This document shows positions 46,039 to 56,047 of a DNA stretch of 64,000 nt, piece after piece (the first letter of the stretch is position 1; each line of letters begins with the position of its first letter). A model generated the notes under the pieces. It searched no databases and was not told where the DNA came from. It was given only the letters and a program-made list of their open reading frames with translations. Position numbers and translations under genes: made by a program. The DNA comes from Corynebacterium doosanense CAU 212 = DSM 45436. GTDB lineage: Bacteria > Actinomycetota > Actinomycetes > Mycobacteriales > Mycobacteriaceae. The stretch is taken from NCBI RefSeq assembly GCF_000767055.1, contig NZ_CP006764.1, positions 1,860,001 to 1,924,000 on the forward strand. The letters run 5' to 3'.

Positions 46039-46794
46039 CTACTTCGCCGGCGTCTCCAGCCGGCCACCGGGCTGGGCGCCGTCGGGATAACCGTTGCCCT
46101 CGGCGAGGGACTTTTTCACCTCGGAGGCGTAGATGTCCACATACGGCTGTCCGCTGAGCTCGGCGATCACCTGCATGACGTGATCGGTGAACGGGCGGGT
46201 CACCTCGCGCGAGTCCGGGGTAAAGCCATGCTCGATCGCCCAGGCGTGGGGATCGATCGCCTCGCCGATCTTGATCCTGACCTTCACGGGGCGCAGGATC
46301 CAGGACCCGATGGGGTTGGCCTCCCGGGTGCCGATCATCGCGACGGGGATGACCGGGGCCCCGGTCGCCATGGCGATGCGGGCGATGCCCGTGCGACCGC
46401 GGTAGAGACGGCCGTCGGGCGAGCGGGTGCCCTCCGGGTAGATGCCGAAGATCTCACCCGGGTCGAGGACCGAGCGGGCGGCTCTGAGGGTGGCGTCACC
46501 GGCGTCCGCGGACTCCCGGTCGACGGGAATCTGGTTGACCGAGGTGAAGAAGAACCTCTGCATCCGGCCGACGAGGCCCGGGGTGGTGAAGTACTCGCTC
46601 TTCGCCGGGAACCGCAGCTCCCGTTTGAGCATCAGGGGCAGGTAGAGCGAATCCATGACCGCCAGGTGGTTCGAGGCTACGATGGCCTGGCCTTCCTCGG
46701 GGATGTTGTCCAGGCCCTCGGCCTCCACCCGGTTGAGGACGTGGAGTCCCGAGCCGATCGTGTACCGGTAGAATTCCCACCAATTCAGGGCCAT
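46039..46794 (-). CDS. plsC: 1-acyl-sn-glycerol-3-phosphate acyltransferase
   Basis: Membrane-associated acyltransferase (LPLAT family) of 251 residues that makes phosphatidic acid or acylates a related lipid. Motif I is NHLAVMD (N42-H43-x4-D48), motif III is IYPEGTRSPDGRLYRGRTGIARIA, and motif IV is VIPVAMIGT. In C. glutamicum and mycobacteria homologues lie next to glk and pimB', and acylation of phosphatidylinositol mannosides has been discussed for this neighbourhood. GAGGAGA precedes the ATG. Confidence 0.9.
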   Translation of the reverse strand: MALNWWEFYRYTIGSGLHVLNRVEAEGLDNIPEEGQAIVASNHLAVMDSLYLPLMLKRELRFPAKSEYFTTPGLVGRMQRFFFTSVNQIPVDRESADAGDATLRAARSVLDPGEIFGIYPEGTRSPDGRLYRGRTGIARIAMATGAPVIPVAMIGTREANPIGSWILRPVKVRIKIGEAIDPHAWAIEHGFTPDSREVTRPFTDHVMQVIAELSGQPYVDIYASEVKKSLAEGNGYPDGAQPGGRLETPAK

Positions 46795-46831
46795 GCGGTG
46801 TTTCTCCTCGTCTTCGGGGGCGTTGCCCGGT

Positions 46832-47812
46832 TCAGGAAAGCCGCGAACCAGGCAGAAGTTGACGTGCCAGATCTGCTACGCCGATCATACCGGCGGATCC
46901 GCCCAGCACCGCGGTGGCCACCCGAGGCGCAGGTCGATGGCCGCTGCCGACCATCGAGCCGGTCATCACCGAACACGCCCGGTCGAGGTAGAGGTCGGCG
47001 TCGCTGGCCACTCCCCCGCCGATGACGATGAGTTCCGGATCGAGAAGGTCCGCGACAAACGACAGGCCCAGCCCCAGCCAGTCGGCGAACTCCGCGAGCA
47101 CCGCCACGGCGAGGGGATCGCCGAGCCGGGCGTCACCGACGACGGTCGAGCCGGTGACGTCGGCGCCGGTGCCCAGATCCTTGGCCAGCTGCGAATTCGG
47201 GAAGCGCGGAGCGAGTTCCCGGGCGGTGTCCACGAGCGCGGTTCCGGAGGCGTAACGCTCGAGGCACCCCTTCTTGCCGCAGGAACACAGGCGCGCGTCC
47301 GGCCCCGGTACGACGGTGAGGTGGCCGAACTCCGGGGCCGTGCCGAATGCCCCGCGGTAGATCTCCCCGTCGAGCATGAGCGTGGCCCCGATCCCGGTGC
47401 CCACGGCGAAAAAGACCCAGGTCCCGGCACCCTGTCCGGCGCCGTGGCGGTATTCGCCCCACGCGGCGGCGTTGGCGTCGTGCTCCAGGCGCACCGGCAG
47501 GCCGATCCTGTCGGCCAGAATGCTGCGCAGCGGCGCGTCCCGCCAGGGCAGGTGCGGCGCGAACCGCAGGTTCTCACACTGCGGGTCGAGAAAACCCGCC
47601 ACCGCGAGGCCCACCGCTCCGACGTCATGACGGGAACGTAGGTCCGCCACCAACGCGACGATGGCCTCCTCGGCCTCCGAGCTGACCCGGGGCGTGGCGA
47701 CGGACACCGTCTCCACGAGCCCGCCCCTCGCGTCGACGACGCCGGCACGAAGATTGGTGCCGCCGATATCGAAGCCGATGGTCAGGGCATCCGGGTGGGG
47801 GGTGGAGTTCAT
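46832..47812 (-). CDS. glk: ROK family glucokinase
   Basis: Phosphorylates glucose with ATP. A 326-residue ROK protein with the phosphate loop TIGFDIGGTNLRAG, the EHDANAAAWGE active-site region, and the zinc motif CSCGKKGCLERYASG. There is no DNA-binding domain, so it is a kinase rather than a ROK repressor. The position (plsC-glk-pimB') matches C. glutamicum glk. A TATCCT -10 candidate at 47859-47854 suggests its own promoter in the 71-base gap after pimB'. Confidence 0.92.
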   Translation of the reverse strand: MNSTPHPDALTIGFDIGGTNLRAGVVDARGGLVETVSVATPRVSSEAEEAIVALVADLRSRHDVGAVGLAVAGFLDPQCENLRFAPHLPWRDAPLRSILADRIGLPVRLEHDANAAAWGEYRHGAGQGAGTWVFFAVGTGIGATLMLDGEIYRGAFGTAPEFGHLTVVPGPDARLCSCGKKGCLERYASGTALVDTARELAPRFPNSQLAKDLGTGADVTGSTVVGDARLGDPLAVAVLAEFADWLGLGLSFVADLLDPELIVIGGGVASDADLYLDRACSVMTGSMVGSGHRPAPRVATAVLGGSAGMIGVADLARQLLPGSRLS

Positions 47813-47883
47813 GGTTCCTCACATACTGCTGAGACGTGTCGTGCCGTCCTGCGAGGATATACCCAGCGCTGGACCAGGCCCGA

Positions 47884-49020
47884 CTACGGGCCGGTGGTCA
47901 GTTCCCGGAGCCTGGCTCCGAAACGCCCCCAGGTCCACAGTGAAGACACGTATCGACGCCCCGTCTCCCCCATCGCCGCGCGGCGGCCGGGGTCAGCGAG
48001 CAGGGCCGAGATCGACCGGGCGATCTGCTCCCGGCTGCGCCCGCTGACCACTTCTCCCGCATCCGCGTGCACAGCCTCCGGCGCCCCGCCGGAATCACCG
48101 GCGACCACGGGGACCCCGCAGGCCTGGGCCTCCAGGTACACGATGCCGAGCCCCTCGACGTCCAGACCCGCTCCCCGCGTCCGCGCGGGCATGCTGAACA
48201 CGTCCGCCGCGGCGAGCACGTCCCGCATGTCCTCCCGCTCGAGTGCGCCGGTGAACACCACCCGATCCCCGAGATCGTCGGCGAGGCGACGCAGGCGTCG
48301 CTCCTCCGGGCCGGTGCCGACGATGACGAGCCGCGCGTCCGGGAACTGCCGGTGCACCTGGGGCAGGGCTGCGATGAGCTGGTCCTGGCCCTTGCGTCTC
48401 ACCAGCCGGGAGATGCACACCACCAGTGGTTCGTCGCCCCAGCCGAACCGGTGGCGGGTACGGGCCCTCTCCTCGGCGGAAGCCGGGTGGAAAAATGCCG
48501 AATCCACCCCGGAGGGCAGGTGGACGTACTCCGGATGCGCGCCGAAGGCCGGCTCGATGCGGCCTCGGGTGTAGTCGGAGATGTAGGTGACGGTGTCCAC
48601 GTGGTTCCCGATGCGTCGCAAAGCCTGCCGGGCACCGGGCGTCATGGACCAGCCCACCTCGTGGCCGTGGGTCGACGCGATGATGGTCCGGGCTCCGGCC
48701 TTCCGCGCGGCGGGAGCCATGAGGCCCAGGGGCGCGGCGGCGCCGAACCACACGGTCTCGATCCGGAACTCGCGGATGATGGCACTCATCGCGGCCTCGG
48801 TCGCGGGAGTGGGGAGCATTACCGATCGCGGCCAGCGGATGATCTTCCAGTCAGATGCCGCGTCGTAACGGGCCGCGGCCGCGGGATCCTGGGTGGAGGC
48901 GAAGACAACCACCTCGCGGGGATCCAGGGTGCCCACAAAGTCCCGCAGATAGGACTGGATCCCGCCCACGGTGGGGGCGAAATCGTTGGTCACCAGCAGG
49001 GTCCGGGACATGTCCGACAT
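47884..49020 (-). CDS. pimB: GDP-mannose-dependent phosphatidylinositol mannosyltransferase PimB'
   Basis: GT4-family GT-B enzyme of 378 residues adding the second mannose to phosphatidylinositol monomannoside at the inner membrane face. The N-terminal loop is TNDFAPTVGGIQSYLRDF, the phosphate-binding segment is CISRLVRRKGQDQLIAAL, and the E-x7-E element is EGLGIVYLEA. The synteny with glk and plsC matches C. glutamicum PimB'. GGGGAGG lies eight bases before ATG 49020; Met4 at 49011 is an alternative. It starts 22 bases after the ripC-like gene. Confidence 0.92.
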   Translation of the reverse strand: MSDMSRTLLVTNDFAPTVGGIQSYLRDFVGTLDPREVVVFASTQDPAAAARYDAASDWKIIRWPRSVMLPTPATEAAMSAIIREFRIETVWFGAAAPLGLMAPAARKAGARTIIASTHGHEVGWSMTPGARQALRRIGNHVDTVTYISDYTRGRIEPAFGAHPEYVHLPSGVDSAFFHPASAEERARTRHRFGWGDEPLVVCISRLVRRKGQDQLIAALPQVHRQFPDARLVIVGTGPEERRLRRLADDLGDRVVFTGALEREDMRDVLAAADVFSMPARTRGAGLDVEGLGIVYLEAQACGVPVVAGDSGGAPEAVHADAGEVVSGRSREQIARSISALLADPGRRAAMGETGRRYVSSLWTWGRFGARLRELTTGP

Positions 49021-49042
49021 CGAGCCAGCCTCCCCGCCCGGG

Positions 49043-50200
49043 CTAGTACCGGGCTGCGCCCTGGAACGGCATGGAGTCTACCGAGACCACCTGAACGGGA
49101 ATGCCGTAGTCCGAGGCGTGGACCACCTGACCGTTGCCGATGTACATGGCCACGTGCGTGACTCCGGGGTAGTAACCCACGATGTCACCCGGCTGGAGCT
49201 CCGCCCGGGACACGGGCGTGCCCCCGGCGAGCTGTGCCTGGGAGGTACGCGGGATGGACTTGCCCTCTTGCTGGTACGACCAGAACATCAGTCCCGAGCA
49301 GTCGAAGGCGTCCGGGCCGGCAGCACCCCAGGAGTACGGGGCACCCAGGCGGGTGAGCGCGGAGGCGACGGCGCCGTCAGCACCGACGCCGGCGGTGTTC
49401 GGGGTGAGCGGGTTGTCCTTGTTCTGCCACCTGGACAGCAGGGCCGGGTCAAGCGCGTCGACCTGGGACTGGACTGCGGCGACCTGCTCCTGCAGGGCGG
49501 CCTGCTGGGCGGCGAGATCTGCGCGCTGGGCCTCGAGCTCTGCCTGGTGGCGTTCGAGATCGTTATGGGCGGTCTCGGCCTCACGCTGGTTGTTCGCGAG
49601 CTGCGAGCGAACCCACGCGGCCTCCGCGACGGCGGCGTTCGCCCGCGTGGCCAACTGCCCGGCCTCGACATTGTCGGACTTCAGCTGGGAGAGTTCCTCG
49701 CTGGCGTCATCGGCCAGGACTCCCATGTAGGAGACCCGGTCGATCATCGACTGCGGGTCCTCGGCGCGGGCCGCGTTGGTCAGCGGGTCGACCACCACAC
49801 CGCGGTAGGTCGCCGACGCGAGATCGTCAAGCTTCGACTGGACCGCATCCTGCGAGGCGCGAGCCGCATCCGCGAGCGCCGCAGCGCCTGCCGCCTCTTC
49901 GTCCAGGCGAGCCAGCTCTGCACCGGCACCCGCCGTCGCCGCGGTGGAGGCATCGACCTTGAGCTGGGAATCCTCGATCAGATCGCCAGTCTCGTCGATC
50001 TGCTCCTCGAGGGCGAGCACCTGCTCATTGGCCGCGGCCGACTCGCGGGAGAGCTCCTCCATGTTGGAGATCATGGTGTCCACGTCGTCCGCACCCGCGG
50101 AAGCGGAGATGAACGAGGTGCCCCCTACGGCGGTGGCGGAGAAGGCGGCGACGACGGCCAGGGAACGTGCACGGGCAAAGCGGAGGTGAGGCTTGTTCAA
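49043..50200 (-). CDS. Secreted NlpC/P60 endopeptidase with coiled coil (RipC-like)
   Basis: Peptidoglycan hydrolase of 385 residues. A Sec signal peptide (residues 1 to about 37, ending SASAGA) is followed by a long coiled coil (about 38-250) and a C-terminal NlpC/P60 domain with the catalytic Cys301 in FDCSGL and His349 in THVAMYIG. The coiled coil is the kind that FtsX-type ABC proteins use to activate RipC-like enzymes, so control by FtsEX is plausible but not shown here. TACGAT at 50297-50292 is a -10 candidate giving a leader of about 85 bases. Confidence 0.92.
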   Translation of the reverse strand: MNKPHLRFARARSLAVVAAFSATAVGGTSFISASAGADDVDTMISNMEELSRESAAANEQVLALEEQIDETGDLIEDSQLKVDASTAATAGAGAELARLDEEAAGAAALADAARASQDAVQSKLDDLASATYRGVVVDPLTNAARAEDPQSMIDRVSYMGVLADDASEELSQLKSDNVEAGQLATRANAAVAEAAWVRSQLANNQREAETAHNDLERHQAELEAQRADLAAQQAALQEQVAAVQSQVDALDPALLSRWQNKDNPLTPNTAGVGADGAVASALTRLGAPYSWGAAGPDAFDCSGLMFWSYQQEGKSIPRTSQAQLAGGTPVSRAELQPGDIVGYYPGVTHVAMYIGNGQVVHASDYGIPVQVVSVDSMPFQGAARY

Positions 50201-50426
50201 GAATCTGACTCTCTGAGGAGCGGCCCGGGCCTGGGGAGGCGGGCGGCGCGGGGACCAGCAGCGATGAGCGGCGCCGGTGCATTCACGGATGATCGTACTT
50301 CACACACCGGGCACGCGCCAGCAGGGCCCGGTGGGCGAAATGGCCCCCTCACCTCGCCGATAAGCGGAGGTAAGGAGGCCATGAGGCCTGGCGGCCGTGG
50401 GAGCGTAGTCTCAGCGGCCGCGCAGA

Positions 50427-51056
50427 CTAGAAGCGGAACGCGGAGTGGATCGGCATGTAGTCGATCGGGCGCTCGGTGACGGGGGAACCGGAGTTCAGTG
50501 CGTCGATCATCATGCCGTTGCCGGTGTAGATGGCCACGTGGGAGGCGCCACCGTAGTAGGCGATGATGTCGCCCGGCTGCAGGTCGCTGATGGCCACCTG
50601 CTGGCCGGCAGCGGCCTGGGCCTGCGAGGTACGGGGGATGGTCTTGCCGGACTGGGCGTAGGCCCAGGAGGTCAGACCGGAGCAGTCGAAAGCGCTGGGG
50701 CCGGCTGCGCCGTAGACGTAGGGGGCACCGACCTTGGAGCGGACGGCGTCAACGACGGCCTGGTTGCCGGAGGTGGGGGCTGCAGCGGTGACCGGGGCGG
50801 CAGCTGCGGTGAAAGCCTCGACCGCCGGAGCGGCCTGGCCTGCGAGAGACGGGATGTACTGCTCGACGCCCGGGATGTTTGCGACACCCGGGATGTTTTC
50901 AACGCCCTGAACCTCGACACCGAAACCGGTGCCGGGAACGGCAACCTCGGCGGCGGAGGCGATACCGGGGGTAAGAACGCTCATGGTGGCGACCGCAGCG
51001 GATGCTGCGGCGATACGGCGGGTGGTGCCGGCGTTCTGACTACGGTGCTTGGCCAC
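50427..51056 (-). CDS. Secreted NlpC/P60 endopeptidase under riboswitch control
   Basis: A 209-residue secreted hydrolase: signal peptide (1 to about 36, ASAAE), a short spacer with IPGV repeats, an Ala-rich linker and an NlpC/P60 domain with Cys125 in FDCSGL and His173 in SHVAIYTG. It lacks the coiled coil of its neighbour, so its activity is probably not gated in the same way. The GTG start has TTGGAG eight bases upstream. It lies behind a structured leader of ydaO type. The corresponding C. glutamicum gene, nlpC (cg2402), is known to carry a c-di-AMP riboswitch. Confidence 0.92.
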   Translation of the reverse strand: MAKHRSQNAGTTRRIAAASAAVATMSVLTPGIASAAEVAVPGTGFGVEVQGVENIPGVANIPGVEQYIPSLAGQAAPAVEAFTAAAAPVTAAAPTSGNQAVVDAVRSKVGAPYVYGAAGPSAFDCSGLTSWAYAQSGKTIPRTSQAQAAAGQQVAISDLQPGDIIAYYGGASHVAIYTGNGMMIDALNSGSPVTERPIDYMPIHSAFRF

Positions 51057-51080
51057 GAAAAAATCTCCAACTCATTTGTT

Positions 51081-51222
51081 TGCCGACCGGGCTGCTCGAG
51101 GAGAGCCTCCGAGAGGAAGCTCACCCTTAGCCACTCGCGGTACCCGGATCGGGTTCCGCTCGTATATCCCAGTTCCCTCGGCCCGTCCCCATTGCCGGGA
51201 CGATGGCCGAGAGAGTTCGGCA
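51081..51222 (-). promoter_or_regulatory. Putative c-di-AMP (ydaO-yuaA) riboswitch
   Basis: The minus-strand leader of the P60 gene is closed by a P1 stem, TGCCGA (complement of 51217-51222) with TCGGCA (51081-51086), enclosing about 130 bases. Inside are GGGAACTGGGA and GGCTAAGGGTGAG-like purine-rich stretches and several GC stems, as expected for the ydaO class, which in actinobacteria is known to precede NlpC/P60 and rpf genes. The 3' end runs into the ribosome-binding site and a T6 run (51063-51058), so control could be at transcription or translation. The assignment rests on context plus the P1 stem; a covariance search was not possible. Confidence 0.7.
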
Positions 51223-51535
51223 TTACTGTTCAGTTCGGACTGCGGGACCCTGTGGCTATCCGCAATGTCTCGAATAGGTTACGAAATTGCAACAAACATG
51301 TCCAGCCGCAGGCTTCGTTATCAGTCCGTAATGCAATGGAGACCATTCCTCCACCATTGGATCGGCCCATTTGCACGGTCAGTGACGAGGCCTCACTTGG
51401 CCAGCAAAAAGCCGCTGACCGGAGCGTTTGGCGCCGCCCGCGCGACCAGCTCGGCACGCCACCCCAGGCGACGGGGACGCCAGACGACGTTGATGTGTCC
51501 TTCGTCACATGCTTGACCTATGTCCCCGGAACAGC
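51223..51535. other. Gap between the riboswitch and the qcrB terminator
   Basis: About 310 bases without a recognisable gene. It should hold the promoter of the riboswitch-controlled P60 gene; TAACCT (complement of 51277-51282) is a candidate -10 but its distance from the leader is longer than expected. Short open frames here lack ribosome-binding sites and look non-coding. Confidence 0.4.
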
Positions 51536-51577
51536 AAAAATCCCCGCCGTCACGCTGGTGCGTGAGGGCGGGGATTT
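51536..51577 (-). terminator. Terminator of the ctaE-qcrCAB operon
   Basis: AAATCCCCGCC pairs with GGCGGGGATTT, and on the minus strand the stem is followed by a run of T. It lies 24 bases after the qcrB stop and is the clearest rho-independent terminator in the window. Confidence 0.9.
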
Positions 51578-51600
51578 CTGGCTGATCGACGCGGCTGCTG

Positions 51601-53241
51601 TTAGTCCAGGAAGCCGTTGCGGCGATCCTGCTCGCGGTTCGCCTCGGTGAGGTTCTCGAACATTTGATGCTCCTCGTGGGCGTTCTCGTCCACGTGTGCC
51701 TGACGCTTTGCAGCGATGGCGTCGGAGTCGGGCGAGAACCAGCCACCGTGCGATTGGGAGTCGGCCAGGCCGAGCTCGTTGAGCTGCTTCGGAACCCGGG
51801 CGCCCGCGTACTCCAGCGGGATCGCATGACCGTGGGCGTCGACCTTGCCCAGGGGCTGGTGGATCTCGATGAACGCGCCGTTGGGCAGCATCTTGATCGT
51901 GCCGGTCTCGATGCCGTGCTCCAGCACCTCGCGGTCGTTGCGCTGCAGGGAGACGCAAATGCGGTAGGTGATGAAGTACGCCAGCGGCGGGAGGATGACC
52001 AGGCCGATGCGGCCGAACCACGTCATCGCGTTCAGCGACACCTGGAAGAAGTGCGCCACGTGGTCGTTACCGCCGGAGATGGTCACCAGCGCGAAGAACG
52101 TGATGGCCATTGCGCCGATGCCGGAACGCGTCGGGGCGTCGCGGGGGCGCTGCAGCAGGTTGTGGTGCGCATCGTCGCCGGTGGCCCACTTCTCGATCCA
52201 CGGGTAGGCCATGAGCAGTCCGACCATGGCGCCGGCCACGAGCATGACCCAGAACGCGCCCGGGATGGTGTAGTTGCCCAGGTAGAGCTCCCACGCCGGC
52301 ATGACTCGGGCGAGGCCGTCCGTCCACAGCATGTACACGTCAGGCTGGGAGCCCGCGGAGACCTGCGAGGGGTTGTACGGGCCGAGGGTCCAGATGGCGT
52401 TGATCGTGGTGAGACCGGACATCAGGGCAAGCACGCCGGCGGTGATGAGACCCATGCCGATGGCCTTGGTGGCGAACACCGGCATGATGCGGATACCCAC
52501 GACGTTGTTCTCGGTGCGTCCCGGCCCGGGGAACTGGGTGTGCTTCTGGTACCAGACCAGCAGCAGGTGGGCCGCGATGAGCGCGAGGATCAGACCCGGG
52601 AGAACCAGGACGTGAAGGATGTAGAAGCGGTCCAGCATGAGGTCGGACGGGAAGTCGCCGCCGAAGATCGCCCAGTGGAGCCAGGTGCCCACGATCGGCA
52701 GGCCGATGATGATGGCCGACATGATGCGCAGGCCGACGCCGGAGAGAAGGTCGTCCGGGAGGGAGTAACCGAGGAAGCCCTCGATCATGCCCATGAGGAT
52801 CAGGGTGCAGCCGATGATCCAGTTGGCTTCACGCGGGCGACGGAACGCGCCGGTGAAGAAGATGCGGAGCATGTGGGCGACCATGGACATCATGAACATC
52901 AGTGCGGCCCAGTGGTGCATCTGACGGATGAACAGTCCACCGCGGACCTCGAAGGAGATGTTTAGTGCGGTGGCGTAGGCGCGGGACATCTCGACGCCAT
53001 TGAGCGGGAGGTATCCCCCGTCGTAGATCACTTTGGTGATCGACGGGTCGAAGAAGAGTGCCAGGTAGACACCGGTCAGCAGCAGGATGATGAAGCTGTA
53101 GAGGGCCACCTCACCGAGCATGAACGACCAGTGGGTCGGGAAGACTTTGTTGAGCTGCGGGCGAAGCAGACCGGCCACGGTGTAGCGCGAGTCGATGTTG
53201 TTCGCGGCAGCCGCCATGCGGTTGTCGGGTTTCTTGCTCAT
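51601..53241 (-). CDS. qcrB: Cytochrome bc1 complex cytochrome b subunit
   Basis: Quinol-oxidising b subunit of the bc1-aa3 supercomplex. The 546-residue protein has eight to nine membrane helices; haem-binding histidines lie in [24 protein letters not shown] and in the fourth helix ([34 protein letters not shown]). The quinol-site motif that is PEWY in many bacteria reads PDVY here, in SQPDVYMLW. It has the C-terminal extension of about 120 residues found in actinobacterial QcrB. Its ATG overlaps the qcrA stop by one base (TAATG). The subunit is the target site of Q203-type inhibitors in mycobacteria. Confidence 0.97.
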   Translation of the reverse strand: MSKKPDNRMAAAANNIDSRYTVAGLLRPQLNKVFPTHWSFMLGEVALYSFIILLLTGVYLALFFDPSITKVIYDGGYLPLNGVEMSRAYATALNISFEVRGGLFIRQMHHWAALMFMMSMVAHMLRIFFTGAFRRPREANWIIGCTLILMGMIEGFLGYSLPDDLLSGVGLRIMSAIIIGLPIVGTWLHWAIFGGDFPSDLMLDRFYILHVLVLPGLILALIAAHLLLVWYQKHTQFPGPGRTENNVVGIRIMPVFATKAIGMGLITAGVLALMSGLTTINAIWTLGPYNPSQVSAGSQPDVYMLWTDGLARVMPAWELYLGNYTIPGAFWVMLVAGAMVGLLMAYPWIEKWATGDDAHHNLLQRPRDAPTRSGIGAMAITFFALVTISGGNDHVAHFFQVSLNAMTWFGRIGLVILPPLAYFITYRICVSLQRNDREVLEHGIETGTIKMLPNGAFIEIHQPLGKVDAHGHAIPLEYAGARVPKQLNELGLADSQSHGGWFSPDSDAIAAKRQAHVDENAHEEHQMFENLTEANREQDRRNGFLD

Positions 53242-54461
53242 TAGGACTTACGCTCCCAGAATGCCGGGCCGAGGGGTTCGATGAAGTTGCCCTCGGCGAT
53301 GAGATAACCCTCTTCGTCGATCGTGATCGGGAGCTGCGGCAGTGCGCGCGCGGCGGGACCGAAGATCGGCTTGCCGTGCTGCAGAGCGTCGAACTGCGAC
53401 TGGTGGCACGGGCAGAGAATGCGGTTCGTCTGCGCCTCGTAGAGCGAGGTCGGGCAGCCGATGTGGGTACAGATCTTCGAGTACGCGTAGTAGTCGCCGT
53501 AGTGGAAGCTCTCCTGGCCCTCACGCTCGATGACACGCTCGGCATCACTGTTACGCAGGCGGATCAGCATGACAGCATTTCGCGGGCCGTGAATTGAGTG
53601 CATGTGGTTCTCGTAGGCGTGCGACTCCGGGTTGTACCGGTCGCCGTCGTTCACGTCCTCTTCGGCCAAGGGGTACACCGTCTCCATCGCACCGGAAGAG
53701 AGGTCTTCGGGGCGAACGCGAACCAGTCGGCTCAGACCGGCAGTGGTGAAGTGAGTGCCGCTCTCCCCCTCGTACTTCTCGGCGATGGTGCCGATGTCAC
53801 GGGCGAGGTAGAGCTTGACGCCCTTCTCCTGCAGCGTCCAGCCGGAGGTCCACAGCGTGCCGTCTCCGTTGTAGTCGAGCTCGTGGGCGCGCCACGGGTT
53901 CTTGATGGCTCCGCCCAGGGGGGCGACCACGACGAGGCCGAAGAGCAGACCGGCACCGCCGAGCAGACCCTTGATGGCCGTGCGTCGACCCAGCGTGGAG
54001 GTGGTCCAGGCGTCGTTAAGCAGTGCCGTCACGGTGCGACGGTCGACCTCGTCCGACGGGCCGTCGTGGCGCCGCTGGATGGAGATCTCCTCGGGGATGA
54101 ACCCCTTGACGTAGAGGTTCACGCCCATGCCTAGGGCGAGGATGGCGATGCCAGCGGTGAGGCCGAGCATCGGGGTGTAAAGGGTGTGGAAGACGTGGCC
54201 CTCATCGCCGAGCGCACGGTAGTGCCACGGCCAGAAGAGGTAGGTGGCCAGGAATCCCAGGGCCGCCAGGATGGAGATGGCCAGCCAAATGGCGACGCCG
54301 TTGGCGGCACGCTTCTCGTTGGGGTCGTTCTCCACCGGCCACCGATCCTTACGGAACGCTACGGTGACGCCGTCCATCTCGGTGCCGAGAGCGGCCAGTT
54401 CGGCCTGGCTCATCGACGCGAGTTCTTTCTCCGTGTAAGTCTTCTTCACGTCGTTGCTCAT
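53241..54461 (-). CDS. qcrA: Rieske iron-sulfur subunit of the bc1 complex
   Basis: A 406-residue Rieske protein with the actinobacterial extra N-terminus: three membrane helices (about 57-75, 95-118 and 165-185) instead of one. The [2Fe-2S] site is CTHIGC (Cys331, His333, with Cys336 for the disulfide) and CPCHQSQF (Cys350, His353, with Cys352 for the disulfide). A twin-arginine-like RR lies before the third helix ([14 protein letters not shown]), as known for Tat-inserted Rieske proteins. The ATG overlaps the qcrC stop by four bases. Confidence 0.96.
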   Translation of the reverse strand: MSNDVKKTYTEKELASMSQAELAALGTEMDGVTVAFRKDRWPVENDPNEKRAANGVAIWLAISILAALGFLATYLFWPWHYRALGDEGHVFHTLYTPMLGLTAGIAILALGMGVNLYVKGFIPEEISIQRRHDGPSDEVDRRTVTALLNDAWTTSTLGRRTAIKGLLGGAGLLFGLVVVAPLGGAIKNPWRAHELDYNGDGTLWTSGWTLQEKGVKLYLARDIGTIAEKYEGESGTHFTTAGLSRLVRVRPEDLSSGAMETVYPLAEEDVNDGDRYNPESHAYENHMHSIHGPRNAVMLIRLRNSDAERVIEREGQESFHYGDYYAYSKICTHIGCPTSLYEAQTNRILCPCHQSQFDALQHGKPIFGPAARALPQLPITIDEEGYLIAEGNFIEPLGPAFWERKS

Positions 54462-55345
54462 GAGCGCGATCCAATCCACATAGCTGCTCCGATAAGAGCG
54501 GTGATACCGATGAGCCACATTGCCAGCGCCTCAGAGACGGGGCCGAGGCCACCCAGGCCCCAGCCGCCGGGGCTGCTGGTCTCCTTGGAGGACTTGATGA
54601 AGGCGATGATGTCCTTCTTCTCGTCCGCCGTCAGCTGGCGATCGGAGAACCGGGGCATGTTCTGCGGGCCGGTGAGCATGGCCTGGTAGATCTCCTGCTC
54701 GTTCGCGGGGTCGAGACCCGGGGCGTACTTGCCGGAGGACAGCGCGCCGCCGCGACCGGTGAAGTTGTGGCAGGACGCGCAGTTCAGGCGGAAGAGCTCG
54801 GAACCGCGGGCGACGTCGCCGGCCTGGGTCTGGCCGTCGTAGTTCGCGCCACGGAGTTCCTCCATGGCGATCGAACCGTCTTCGTTGGTGACCAGGCCGG
54901 GACCGCCACCGTTGGCGGCGACGTAGGCAGCGAGTGCCAGGGTCTGCTGCTCCGTGTAGCGCGGGGTCTTGCGCTCCGCCTGCGCGTCGTTGGACATCAT
55001 CGGCATACGGCCGGAGTGGACCTGGAAGTAGACGGAGCCGGAACCGACTCCGACGAGAGAGGGCCCGCGGTCCTGGACGCCCTGCAGGTTGGCGCCGTGG
55101 CAGGTGATGCAGGCGACATCGTAGATGTCTTTGCCCTCCTGGATCATCGCCTGATCGTCGAGCTGCGCGGTGGCGACCTGGGCGTCGGGGGTCAGCGCCG
55201 TAGCGAGGACGCCGGCACCGGTGAGCCCGACCGTCAGCGCGGCTGCGCCTGCGGCGGTCTTGCGCATCTTGCGGCGACGACGGGACTGCTTCACCGCGAC
55301 AGAGGCTGTGCCCTGCTCTGGTGCGGAGTTGGAATTGGTATCCAT
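54458..55345 (-). CDS. qcrC: Dihaem cytochrome c subunit of the bc1 complex
   Basis: Cytochrome cc of 295 residues that passes electrons straight to the aa3 oxidase, replacing a soluble cytochrome c. An N-terminal anchor (about 30-50) precedes two cytochrome c domains with haem motifs C79-I-T-C82-H83 and C189-A-S-C192-H193, and a C-terminal membrane helix (about 272-292). It is the first gene of qcrCAB and lies 74 bases behind ctaE, with no strong terminator between. Confidence 0.97.
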   Translation of the reverse strand: MDTNSNSAPEQGTASVAVKQSRRRRKMRKTAAGAAALTVGLTGAGVLATALTPDAQVATAQLDDQAMIQEGKDIYDVACITCHGANLQGVQDRGPSLVGVGSGSVYFQVHSGRMPMMSNDAQAERKTPRYTEQQTLALAAYVAANGGGPGLVTNEDGSIAMEELRGANYDGQTQAGDVARGSELFRLNCASCHNFTGRGGALSSGKYAPGLDPANEQEIYQAMLTGPQNMPRFSDRQLTADEKKDIIAFIKSSKETSSPGGWGLGGLGPVSEALAMWLIGITALIGAAMWIGSRS

Positions 55346-55419
55346 CGATTTCCCTTGTGTGCTGTGAAGGTGGAGAAGTCAGTGTCTGGCCTGGGCCGGC
55401 GAACCGGGCCCGGGGTGAA

Positions 55420-56034
55420 CTACTGAATCAGGTAGAGGATGGTGAAGACGCCGATCCAGATCACGTCGACGAAGTGCCAGTAGTAGGACACGGCCATGGC
55501 GGCGGTGGCCTGTGCCGGCGTAAACTTCGACTTACCCACGCGGAGGAGGATCACCACGAAGGCCAGGAGGCCGCCGATGACGTGGGCCATGTGGAATCCG
55601 GTGATGATGTAGAACACCGATCCGTAGACACTGCCCTGGATCGTAATGCCCTCCCGGATCATCTCGGAGTACTCGAAGCCGACCAGGCCGAGGAAGATCA
55701 CGCCCAGCGCGATCGTCGCGGCGTACCACTTTCGAAGTCCGTATACATCTCCCTTCTCAGCTGCGAAGACGCCGAACTGCGAAGTCACGGAGGAGGCGAG
55801 GAGGATCGCGGTGATGATGGCACCGAGAACCACGTTGAGATGGGCGGTATGTTCCGCCCAGTCGCCTGCCTGGCCGTTCGCACGCGACGTGAAGTACATC
55901 GCGAACAGTCCGGCGAAGAACATTAATTCCTGGGACAGGAACACAATGGTGCCGACACTGACCATGTTGGGTCGGTTCAGTGCGGGCACACGCTGTGGTG
56001 CTGCCATGCTTGGGTTAGTTACTGCGCTCGTCAC
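55420..56034 (-). CDS. ctaE: Cytochrome c oxidase subunit III
   Basis: A 204-residue, five-helix subunit III of the aa3 oxidase. The pattern PNMVSVGTIVFLSQELMFFAGLFAMYF, TAHLNVVLGAIITAILLASS and FHMAHVIGGLLAF...YYWHFVDVIWIGVFTILYLI is typical. The start is GTG 56034 (VTSAVTNPS), which matches the C. glutamicum N-terminus. CATACT with a seven-base spacer lies directly upstream, and there is no ribosome-binding site, so the operon probably begins with a leaderless message. Confidence 0.95.
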   Translation of the reverse strand: MTSAVTNPSMAAPQRVPALNRPNMVSVGTIVFLSQELMFFAGLFAMYFTSRANGQAGDWAEHTAHLNVVLGAIITAILLASSVTSQFGVFAAEKGDVYGLRKWYAATIALGVIFLGLVGFEYSEMIREGITIQGSVYGSVFYIITGFHMAHVIGGLLAFVVILLRVGKSKFTPAQATAAMAVSYYWHFVDVIWIGVFTILYLIQ

Positions 56035-56041
56035 GCATAAC

Positions 56042-56047
56042 AGTATG
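56042..56047 (-). promoter_or_regulatory. -10-like box of the ctaE-qcrCAB operon
   Basis: CATACT on the minus strand, seven bases before GTG 56034; TACTGT, shifted by two, also fits TANNNT with five bases. The same CATACT-N7-start arrangement precedes pknL. Confidence 0.4.
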
